Assembly: GCF_004340785.1 (NCBI RefSeq)
Contig: NZ_SLXS01000001.1
Span: forward strand, 248,001 to 312,000
DNA length: 64,000 bases
Direction of reading: 5' to 3'
Source: Tumebacillus sp. BK434
GTDB taxonomy: Bacteria; Bacillota; Bacilli; Tumebacillales; Tumebacillaceae
The notes under the pieces were generated by a model. That model was not told the origin of the DNA. It searched no databases and saw only the letters and a program-made list of their open reading frames with translations. Below, in pieces: positions 37,778 through 49,700 of this stretch; positions within the stretch are counted from its first letter, which is position 1, and the number at the start of each line of letters is the position of its first letter. A program made the translations under genes and the position numbers.

Positions 37778-40700
37778 ATGACAGAACATACAGGAAGTGT
37801 GATCGGAGCAGATACGGAAGAACTCTGGTACGACGACACGATTGAAGACATCCAGATGCCATTGTCATTTGCTCAACAGCGTCTGTGGCTCCTCGATCAG
37901 CTGGCTCCGGGGTCGCCGCTCTATAACATACCGCTGGTAATGCGTATGACCGGCAACTTGAACGTACAAGCGCTGGAAAAGAGCTACAACGAGATGATTT
38001 TCCGCCATGAATCGCTGCGCACCGTGTTTGCCCAGATTGACGGCGAGCCGGTGCAACTGATCCGGGAAGCCATTCCCCTTCCGATCAAGATCTTGGACAT
38101 CCAAGATGCAAAGGATGTGGAAGCGGAGATTCATGAGATTGCCGCAGCGGAGCGTGCCCGCCCGTTCGATTTGGAAAAAGGGCCCCTGTCGCGTCTTCAG
38201 TTGCTGAAATCCGGCCCGGAAGAGCATGTGCTGCTCCTGACGATGCACCACATCATTTCGGACGGCTGGTCGATGAACGTCTTCATCCAAGAGATCGGGT
38301 TGCTCTATCAGGCGTTTTCGACGGGACGGCCCTCGCCGCTCTCGGAATTGCCCATTCAATACGCCGATTACGCATGCTGGCAGCGCGACAATCTGCAGGG
38401 AGAGGCGCTGGAGGAAAAGCTGGCCTACTGGCGGCAGAAGCTGAGCGGCGAGCTCAGCGTCCTGCAACTGCCGACCGACCGGCCGCGCCCGGCGGTGCAG
38501 ACGCATCGCGGGCATACGCGCTACTTTTCACTGCCGATGACAGTGGTTGAGAAACTGCATGCCATCGGCATACGCGAACGGGCCACCTCCTATATGATCT
38601 GTCTGGCCGCATTCAAAATCTTGCTTAGCAGGTACAGCGGTCAAACGGATCTCTTGGTCGGCTCGCCGATCGCCGGGCGCAACATCACGCAGGTCGAGCC
38701 TTTGATCGGATTCTTTGTCAATACATTGGTCATGCGCACCGATCTGTCGGGCGATTTGACGTTTGTCGAGCTTTTGCGCCGCGTCAAGCAGACGACGGTG
38801 GATGCGTACGCTCATCAGGATATGCCGTTTGAAATGCTCGTCGCCGACCTGCAGCCGGAACGCAACCTGAGCCATTCGCCGTTGTTCCAAGTGATGTTTT
38901 CCCTGCAAAACACGCCGGCGGGCAAGCTGGAAGTCGCAGGCATCACCTTCCAGCAGATTGATGACGAGGGGGAAACGGCCAAATTTGACCTGACTTTGGG
39001 TCTGCAGGAAATGGAGGACCAGCTTTCGATCGTGTTCGAATACGATACCGATCTGTTTGACGAAGCGACCATCGTGCGGATGGGCGGGCATTTCTGCGAG
39101 TTGTTGACAGCCATCGCGGAGCAGCCGGACGCGAGAGTCGCAGCGCTTCCGCTGTTGAAGCCGGAGGAACTGCAGCAACTGCTGTTCGAGTGGAACCGCA
39201 ACGAAGTTGCTCTTCCGGAACTGCCTGTGCATGCGCTGTTTGAGCAGGTGGCGGCGCGGATGCCGGAGCAGACGGCGATTCGCTTTGCAGACCAGACGGT
39301 CACCTACCGCGAACTGAACGAGCGTGCGAACCGTCTGGCTCGCCATCTGCAAGCGAGCGGCATTAGGGCCGGGCAGTTAGTCGGCGTGGCGCTGGAGAGA
39401 TCGGTGGAACTGTATGTGGCGGTGCTCGCCATCTTGAAAGCGGGCGGTGCGTATGTGCCGTTCGACACCGCCTACCCGCAGGAGCGGCTGTCGTATATGC
39501 TGGAAGACACCGGCATCACCGCGATGCTGACCGTGCAAAAACTGGCAGCTCTGCTGCCGCCGCATGGTGCTGAGCTCTGCCTGCTGGACGATGAGCAGGT
39601 CGGCGCCGCCATCGCACAGGAAAGCGGTGCCGATCTGCCAATGGCTGCAGACTCCGACAGCGTGGCCTACGTGATGTACACGTCTGGCACGACGGGCAAA
39701 CCGAAGGGCATTCTGACGCCGCATCGCGGGATCGTGCGCCTCGTGTATGGAACGAGCGCGGCGCTGCCGTACACCGCTGACGATGTGGCGTTGCAATATG
39801 CGCCGATCTCGTTTGACGGATCGACGTTGGAAATCTGGGGAGCTTTGCTGAACGGTGCCACGCTGGTTGTGTATCCCCCGCAGCAGGCGTCTGTGGAAGA
39901 GATCGGACAGACGGTGCAGGAGCAAGGGGTGACGGTGCTGTTTTTGACGGCCGGGCTGTTCCACCAGATGGTGGATACCCATCCGGAAGGTCTGCGCGGT
40001 TTGCGTCTGCTGGCATCGGGCGGCGATGTGATCTCCGCGCCGCACGTGCAAAAAGTCGTCGGACAGCTCAGCATCCCCTTTGTGAATCTCTACGGGCCGA
40101 CCGAAGTGACCACTGCCGCCACGGCGCACCTGGTCGGTCATGCTGCGCAAGTCGGCACGACCCTGCCGATCGGGCGTCCGATCGCCAACACGACCGTCTA
40201 TGTGCTGGACGAACGCATGCAGCCGGTGCCAATCGGTGTCGCAGGTGAACTGCATGTCGGCGGGCAAGGGATTGCGCTGGGCTACCTGAACCGCCCGGAG
40301 CTGACAGCCGAAAAGTTTGTGTCAAGCCCGTTCTGTGCGGGGGAGCGACTGTACAAGACGGGCGATCTCGTGCGCTGGCTGGCCGATGGGACGCTGGAGT
40401 TCATGGGACGCAGCGACCAACAGGTGAAAATCCGCGGTTTCCGCATCGAGCCGGGCGAAGTGGAAGCGGTGATCGAGCAGCATCCGGCGGTGATCCGTTC
40501 GGTGGTGATGGCAAGAGAAGACGTGCCGGGGCTGAAGCGTCTTGTCGCCTATCTCATCCTTGATCCCGCAGCCGAGGCTGACACAGGCAGCTTGCGCGCC
40601 TTTTTGCAGGGCAAACTGCCCGACTACATGGTGCCAAGCGCGTTTGTCACCCTGGAGGAGTTCCCGCTGAATGCCAATCAAAAGGTCGACTACCGCGCCC

Positions 40701-43700
40701 TGCCGGCGCCGGAGGGGCGATTGGAGCAGACGGTCGAATACGTCGAGCCCCGCGATGCAGCAGAAGTAAAAGTGGCGGAGCTCTTTGCCAAGCTACTTGG
40801 GGTGCAGCAAGTGGGGGCACACGACCATTTCTTCGAGCTGGGCGGCCATTCGTTGCTCGGGGCGAGACTGGTGTCGCGCATCCGGGAGGAATTTGCGGCC
40901 GAACTGACGCTGCGGGCTCTGTTTGAACACCCGACCGTCGCCGGGCTGGCAAAACTGCTGACCGGTGATGATCCGAGCCTTGCGAACGTGCAAGTGCCGC
41001 CATTGGTGAAAGCGGAGCGCGGCGATACCATTCCGCTTTCCTACGCCCAGCAACGCCTGTGGTTCCTCGACCAACTCGCGCCGGACAGCAGCGCGTACAA
41101 CATGCCGGCCGCCTTCAAACTGCACGGGAAGCTGAATGTGGCGGCGGTGCAGCAAAGCTTTCGAGAGATCGTGCGCCGCCATGAGTCGCTGCGCACCAGC
41201 TTCCAACTGGTCGAGGAGACAGCGGTGCAAGTGATCTCCCCGCAGACGGAGCTGGAAGTGCGGATGATCGATCTGACCAACTTCGCTGACAGAGCAAGGG
41301 AGACAGAATTGCGGCGCCTGGCTGTCGAGGACGCGACCGCTCCGTTCGACTTGCAGCAAGGGCCGCTCTTGCGAGCAGCTTTGGTGCGCTTGGAGAGCGA
41401 AGAGCATGCGCTGCTCGTCAACATGCACCACATCATCTCCGACGGCTGGTCGATGAGCGTTCTGATCGAAGAGTTTGCGGCGCTGTACAGCGCGTTCTCG
41501 CAACACCAGCCTTCGCCGCTCAGCGAACTGCCTGTGCAGTTTGCCGACTATGCCATCTGGCAGCGTCGCTGGATGCAGGGGGAAGTCTTGCGCGACCAGT
41601 TGGATTACTGGAAATCCAAGCTCGGAGGCGACCTTCCCGTCCTGGAAATGCCGACCGATCCTGTCCCGGAACCGAACCGCGGCCAAAGTGCGCGCCAAGA
41701 GCTGACGTTGTCACCCAACTTGACCCGTCAGTTGACCAAGCTCAGCCATGAGGCGGGTGCGAGCCCGTTCATGACGCTGCTGGCCGCATTCAAAACGTTG
41801 CTGCACCGCTTGACCGGGCAGGAAGATCTCATCGTCGGCACACCGATCGCCGGGCGCGGTCTGGTGGAGACGGAAGGGCTGATCGGCTTGCTGTTAAACA
41901 CGGTCGCTCTTCGCACCGATCTATCAGGAGCCCCGACATTTCGTGAAGTGCTCGGCCGCGTGCGGGAGACGGTGTTGGAAGCGTTCGCCCGACAAGAGGT
42001 GCCGTTTGAAAAGATCGTCGAAGAGATTCAGCCTGACCGCAATTTGAACCGCAATCCGGTGTTTGACATCATGGTGAACTTTGTCAATACGCCGAGTCGT
42101 CATTTGATACTTCCGGGACTGACCCTCTCCGACCTGGAGAATGACGGTGCAACGGCTTCCAAATTCCAGATGTCCTTGTACATCTCGGAGTATGCAGAGC
42201 AATTGAACTTGAGTCTGGTCTACCAGTCCGCGCTGTTCTCCACGGAGCGGATGGAGGCGTTCATGGAGCAGTTCCGCCTGCTCTTGCAGCAAATCGCCAC
42301 GGAACCAAACGGCCAGGTGAACAACTACCCGCTGGTCACGGAAGCGGCCCGCTCCAAACTGCCCGACCCTGCTGCTCCGATCCAGGAACCGCAGTATCCG
42401 ATCGTTGGCGAGCTGATTGCCGCATGGGAACGGCGCGCGCCGGAACATCCGGCCGTGACGCAAGGAGCGCAGCAATGGAGCTATCGGTACCTGCTCGAAC
42501 GTGCGAACGAACTTGCCGGTCAGCTCGCAGCCTGCGGAGTTCGCCGCGGCGATGCAGTCGCAGTCGTCGGCACGCGGAGTTTCGGTACGATCACAGCGAT
42601 GGTCGGCGTGTTGAACAGCGGCGGTGTGCTGGTGCCCGTCGACGCAGCTCTCCCGAAGCAACGACAGCAGGTGATGGTAGAGCAATCCAAGGCAAAACAT
42701 CTGATCTCCATAGGCGCGGACAACGACGGGTGTGCGCTCGATATCACCGGGGTTGATCCGATGACGGGACAGATCCTCGGTGCACCGGCGCCAGCTCAGA
42801 CTGCACTACCCGACTTGTCACCCGACGACCCGGCCTACATCTTTTTCACCTCTGGTACCACGGGCGTGCCAAAAGGCGTTCTGGGCACACACAAAGGCCT
42901 CAGCCACTTCCTTTCGTGGCAGCGCAATACGTTTCATATCGGACCGGAAGACCGCGTGGCGCAACTGATCCATCTGTCGTTCGATGCGGTGTTGCGCGAC
43001 GTGTTCCTGCCGCTGACCAGCGGGGCGACGCTCTGCTTGCCCGACGTGACGGACGATCTCGGCGGCGATGTGATCCTCCCATGGCTGGAGCGCACAGGCG
43101 TCACCGTTCTGCACACCGTGCCCTCGGTCGCTCAAGCATGGACCACAGATCCTCCGCAAGCGATCACCTTGCGTTCCTTGCGCCATCTGTTTCTGGCGGG
43201 TGAACCGCTGACCGATGTGCTGGTGAATCGTCTGCGCAGTGCGTTCCCGGAGATCGGGGACATCATCAATCTGTATGGCCCGACGGAGACGACGATGGTC
43301 AAATGCTGGTACGTCGTGCCGGAACGGCCGATAGCAGGCATTCAACCGGCAGGCGATCCGTTCCCGGAAACACAAGCGCTGGTGCTGGGCGCAAACGGAC
43401 AGCTGGCCGGCATCGGCGAGCAGGGCGAAATCGTCCTGCGCACACCATTTTGCACGCTCGGCTATGTCAACGCGCCAGATGAAAACAAGCGATTTGCGCC
43501 GAATCCGTTCCGCCCGCACGACCCGGCCGATTTGCTCTATTACACGGGTGACAGAGGGCGCTACCGCCCCGATGGCAGCTTGGAAATCCTGGGACGCGTC
43601 GACGATCAGGTCAAAGTGCGCGGCGTGCGGATTCAACTGCACGAAGTGTCGGCGGTGCTCTTGCGTCACGAAGCGGTCGACGCCTGCGCCGTCATCGACT

Positions 43701-46700
43701 GGAAGGACGAGAGCGGAGCGACGCAGCTCGCCGCTTACAGCGTGTTAAAACCGGGTCTTGTTGTGACCGCAGAAGACATTCGCGCCCATTTTGAGCATCA
43801 TCTTCCGGCGGCGATGGTGCCTGCGGTGTTCCTGTTCCTGGAAGAGCTGCCTCGTTTGGCAAACGGCAAAGTCAATCGAAAAGCGCTGCCCAAGCCGGAG
43901 CGCGGTGGCAGCAGCGCCGACGCCTACGCTGCGCCGCGAAACGAAGTCGAAGCAATGCTTGTCGCGATCTTCTGTGAAGTGCTGAAGCTGGACCGTGTCG
44001 GCGTGCACGACAACTTCTTCACGATCGGCGGACATTCGCTGACGGCTACGCAGGTCGCTTCACGCATTCGAAAGCGTTTCGAGGTGGAGATGCCGCTGAG
44101 CCTCCTGTTCGAACGGCCCACGGTTGCCGCGCTGGCGGTAGAAGTGGAGCGCCGTCAGCATGCGCTGCAGCCAGACAGTTGGAACAACGCGTCGATCGCA
44201 CCGGTTCCGCGGGACGGAACAACTGCGTTGCCGTTGTCCTACGCTCAGCAGCGCCTGTGGTTCCTCGACCAGCTTGAGCCTGGCAGCATCGCCTACAACG
44301 TCCCGTTTGGCGTGCGGATCACCGGTGCGTTGAACACAGATGTGCTGGCGCGGACGATCAATGAGATCGTCGCACGTCACGAAGCGCTGCGCACCAATTT
44401 CCATGCCACAGGCGGGCTGGCCGTCCAGGTGATCGCCGCCGAGCGGATGCAAGCCCTGCCGGTCATCGACTTGCAACAAATGGCGGCCGCGGAAAAAGAC
44501 GCCCAACTTGACGAATGGACCGTCCGTGAAGTGAACACCCCCTTCAACCTGGCGACCGATGCGCTGCTGCGCACCACGCTGCTCAAGCTCGGCCCGGAGG
44601 AGCACGTCTTGCTGATCACCTTCCACCATATCATCGGCGACGGCTGGTCATTTGGCGTGTTTGCGCAGGAGTTGACCACGATTTATGCCGCCTTCGAAAA
44701 CGGGCGCCCGTCGCCGCTGGAAAGACTGCCGATTCAATACGCAGATTTTGCAGTCTGGCAGCGGGAACAATTGCAAGGCACGGGCAAAGAGGCGCTGCTT
44801 TCGTATTGGAAACAGCGCTTCGACGGCGACATCCCCGTCCTCGACTTGCCGACCGATCGTCCACGACCGGCTGTGCAAAATTTTGCCGGCGATACGGTGC
44901 GGTTCGAACTGTCGGGTGACCTTCGCGATGCGCTGCTCGCACTCTCGCAACAAGAAGGCGTCACGTTGTACATGACCTTGCTCGCCGCGTTCAACACGTT
45001 GCTGTTCCGGTACAGCGGACAGGAAGACATCGTGCTTGGTGCGCCGATCGCTGCCCGCACCCGGGCGGAGATCGAGCCTTTGATTGGCTTTTTTGTCAAC
45101 ACCCTCGCGCTGCGCACCGATCTGTCCGGCAACCCGAGCGTCCGCAGCTTGTTGCAGCGGGTGCGTGCAACAACGCTCGATGCGTTTGCCCATCAGGATC
45201 TGCCCTTGGAAATGCTGATTGAGGAGCTCGGGATCGAGCGTGATCTGAGCCGGAGCCCCTTATTCCAAGTCGCGTTTTTGCTGCAAAATACACCGGCTGC
45301 AGCACCGGCCGAGACCGAGGTGACGCTGGAGCCGTATGAAGCGCAGCGCACGACGTCCAAGTTTGACTTGACTCTGATGTTGTCGGAGAGCGAACAGGGG
45401 CTGAGTGGCAATCTGGAATATCGCACCGATCTTTTTGACAGGTCGACGGTAGAGCGCTTGGCAGCACACTTTGGCCAGCTGCTGGCCGCCATCGTGGAGA
45501 ATCCTGATGGTTTGATCGAGCACCTGCCGCTGATGTCGCGGGACGAAGAGCGGATGATCCTCGACGATTGGAGCGGGTCGACGGCCGACTATCCGCAGGA
45601 CGCCTGTCTGCACAGCCTGTTTGAACAGCAGGCAGAGCGCACGCCGGATGATACGGCAGTCCTGTTCCACGACCGGTCGCTCACTTATCGCGAACTGAAC
45701 GAAAAAGCGAATCAACTGGCGTACGTCTTGCAGCGGCGCGGCTTGCAAGCGGAGCAGCCGGTCGCCATTCTGATGGACCGCGCCCCGGAGCTGATCGTCT
45801 CGATCTTGGCTGTGCTCAAGGCGGGAGGGGCCTACGTGCCGCTCGATCCGTCCGTCCCGGCGGAGCGCCTCGCCTACATGCTGAGTGATTCACAAACGTC
45901 TCTGCTCCTGACGCAGCAGCGTCATTTGAACGCCTTGCCTGCGCACAGCGCGCAGGTGATCGCCGTTGACGGAGAGTGGGAGCGCCTCGCCTTGGAAGAC
46001 GTTGCGAATCCGCCTCTCGATCTGGTGTCGACACAGCTCGCCTACATCATTTACACCTCCGGTTCCACCGGACGTCCGAAAGGCGTGCTGCTGCAGCATG
46101 CCGGAGTATGCAATACGGTTTACCAGCACCGGAAGATTCTGCAGATTGGCGCGAGACGCCGCATGCTGCAATTTTCTTCCCCTTCGTTCGATGCGTCCGT
46201 TCTGGAGATTTTCACCGCGCTGACTTCTGGCGCCGCGCTGGTGATGGCGAGCAAAGAGCAGTTGATGCCAGGCGCCGGTCTTGCCGAACTGATTCGCGGT
46301 CAAGAGATCACCGACGTGATCCTCACGCCGTCCGTTTTGGCGCTGCTTCCCGAACACGACCTGCCGTCGCTTTGCACCGTCCAGTCGGCCGGGGAAGCTT
46401 GCCCGGCTGAGCTGGCCGCGCGGTGGATTCGTACCGGCATCATGTTTATCAACGGGTATGGTCCGACCGAAACGTCGATCGAAGCGACGTTCTCGGTGAA
46501 TCCGAACTCTTCGCACACTCCTGACATCGGACGTCCCATTCCGAATTGTCAAGTGTACATCCTCGACCGCCATCTGCGGCCGGTGCCAGTCGGAGTGCAG
46601 GGCGAGCTCTATATCGGCGGGCCCGGAGTGGCGCGCGGGTATCACAATCGCCGTGATCTGACGGAACAGTCCTTTTTGCCGCATCCGTATCATGCGGATG

Positions 46701-49700
46701 CGAACCAGCGGCTCTATAAGTCGGGTGACATGGCACGCTGGCTGCCAAGCGGCAAAATCGAATATCTCGGCCGCCGCGACCAACAGGTGAAGATACGAGG
46801 TTTTCGCATTGAAACGGGTGAGGTAGAAGCCGTCTTGACGCGACACCCGCATGTTGAAAAAGCGGTCGTTGCGCCGCATACCGACCGAGGTGGACAAAAG
46901 CGCCTGGTCGCCTATTATCTCGCTGCGCCGGAAACAAAGAGCAGCGCACAGGAACTGCGCGCCTTCCTCGGGCATTCGTTGCCCGACTATATGGTACCGG
47001 CGGTCTTTTTGAAACTGGATGAACTGCCGCTCAGTTCCAGCGGGAAAGTCGATCACCGGGCATTGCCTGCGTTACACGACATTCACAGCGAGCGGCGCGA
47101 GCTGCTGCCGCCTCGGACCGCAACTGAGCAAACGCTGGTGCTGCTCTGGCAGGAGCTGCTCGCAATCGGTGCGATCTCTAGGGACGACAATTTCTTTGAG
47201 GTGGGCGGGCATTCGCTGCTGGCCACACAGTTAGTTTCCCGCATTCGTGAGACGTTTGACATCGAATTGCCGCTGCGCACACTCTTTGAAGCACCGACAA
47301 TCGAAACGCTCGCCTTGCGCTTAGACGAGCTGCACCCGGGCACTGCGGGCGGACCTGAACTTGCCGCATTCGCCGAAGCGGGTGCCGATGATGCACCGCT
47401 GTCGTTTGCCCAGCGGAGACTTTGGTTCATCGATCAGTTGGAGCCGGGGTCGTCCGCTTACAACATCGTGAATCTGATGCGGCTCCAGGGTCCGTTCGAC
47501 TTCGAGGTGTTTGAAAACAGCTTTGCTGAACTGGTCAAGCGCCACGAATCTTTGCGCACCGTCTTCCCGTTCCAAATGGGAGAACCGACCCAGAACGTGC
47601 TGGACGAGTTCCCGCTCCCGCTGGTGCTGGTCGATCTGCAAGGCATGGCGAACGGTGAAGCGCTGGCTTTGCAAGCGGCACAAACTGAAGCGGAGCGCCC
47701 CTTCGACCTTGCACAGGGTCCGCTGGTGCGCCTGCACGTATACAAGCTGCAGCCAGACTCGCACCTGCTGCTGCTGGTGATGCATCACATCATCTCCGAC
47801 GGCTGGTCGATGGGCGTCTTGGTCCGCGAACTGGCTGCGCTGTACGATGCGTTCCGAGCAGGGAATCAGTCACCGTTGGCGCCTTTGCCGCTCCAATACT
47901 CGGGATATTCCCGCTGGCAGCACCAGCGATTCCAAGGCGAGTGGATGCAGCAGCAGCTCGGCTATTGGAAAAGACAGCTCGGCGGCGAACTGCCAGTCTT
48001 GGATCTTCCGACCGACCGTCCGCGCCAGCCCGCACGGAGCGCCATGCAGGCAGGTCGCTGCGCCTTTGAACTTGACGCACCGCTCACGCAAGCGATCAAG
48101 GAACTGGGCCGTAAGCAGGGAGCAACGTTGTATATGACCTTGCTGGCCGCCTTCCAAACCCTGCTCTTCCGCTACAGCGGGCAGACCGATATCTTGGTTG
48201 GCTCGCCGATCGCGGGGCGCAGCCACAAGGAGCTTGAGCAGCTGATCGGATTTTTCATCAACACGCTGGTTCTGCGTACCGACCTGTCAGGAGATCCCGG
48301 CTTTGCGGAGCTGTTGCAACGGGTGGTGCAAACGACGCTCAATGCGTACGCCAACCAGGATGTCCCGTTCGAGATGCTGGTCGCCGAGCTGCAGCATGAG
48401 CGCGAGAAAGGGCGGACGCCGCTGTTCCAAGCGTTATTCGTCTTGCAAAACACCCCTGAATCAGGTCAGGAATTTCCGGGACTGGTGCTGACGAGCATGC
48501 CGCTTGAAAGCACCACGGCGAAATTTGAACTTTCCCTGATGATGGCGGAGAGCGAATCGGGGCTGCAGGGTGTTTTCGAATACAGCTGCGACCTATGGGA
48601 TGCGGGTACCATCGAGCGGATGAGCGGCCATCTGATCAAGCTGCTCGAGAGCCTGACAGCCGACCCGGCTCAGCCTGTTGGCAAACTGCCGATGCTGACC
48701 GCAGCGGAAGAGCGCCAACTGCTCATCGATTGGAATCAAACGGGGACCGGCTGCTCCGGCGAATCGACCGTTCACGAACTGGTGGAGCGGTATGCAGCAA
48801 CCACGCCGTCCGCCATCGCCCTGATGTTTGAACAGGAGACCATGTCCTACCTCGATCTCAACGAGCGGGCGAACCGTCTGGCGCACCGCTTGCAAAAGCT
48901 TGGGATCGGGCAAGGCGGACGAGTCGGGATTTACATGGAGCGTTCGTTCGAGATGATCGTGGCGATGGTTGCCATTCTGAAAACGGGTGCAGCCTATGTT
49001 CCTTTTAACGTCAACGATCCGCAAGAGCGGCTGCTCTACATGCTCGAAGACACGCAAGTGGGAGTGCTGCTCACGCAGCAACGTCTGGCCGACCGGCTGC
49101 CGAAATGTGAAGCAGCCACAGTCAGTGTGGACATCGCAGGGGAATTTGCTGACGAATGCGCTGCGAATCTCGAGGTTCCGGTCAGCAAAGACGCGGCTGC
49201 CTACATCATGTATACCTCTGGATCTACCGGACAGCCCAAAGGAGTCGAGGTGGCGCATCGGGGGATCGTGCGGCTTGTGCGTGAAGCCGGGTACGCGGAG
49301 TTTACGTCGGAGGATGTGTTCCTGCAATTCGCCCAGATCGCCTTCGATGCCTCGACGCTGGAAATCTGGGGTGCGCTGCTGAACGGAGGCAAACTGGCGA
49401 TCTTCCCGCCGCATCAGGCATCGCTCGCCGAACTGGGTGCTGCGATCGAAGCGTATGGCGTGACCACTTTATGGTTGACCGCCGGTCTGTTCCACAGCAT
49501 GGTCGAGCATCATCCGGAAGGACTGCGCGGTCTGCGCTGGCTCCTCGCCGGTGGTGACGTCTTGTCGGTTCCGCATGTGAAAAAAGCGCTGGAGCATTTC
49601 GACGGCTGCTTGATCAACGGCTACGGCCCCACGGAAAATACGACATTTACCACTTGCCATCAAGTGGTTGATCCAAGCCGGCTTGAGCAGACCGTTCCGA

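Larger units (their letters stand above)
36604..38515 (+). repeat. Left copy of a ~1.9 kb near-identical block (carrier/TE end, terminator, element, next gene's C domain)
   Basis: From GGCGTCACCGAC at 36604 the sequence is almost the same as that starting at 50339, an offset of 13,735 bases. The similarity runs through the carrier and TE domains, the terminator, the conserved upstream element, the start codon and the first half of the C1 domain, fading near 38515. Only the TE tails, the loop and spacer and a 36-nt N-terminal insertion differ clearly. By reading, many stretches over 100 nt show a few changes; exact identity was not computed. Confidence 0.8.
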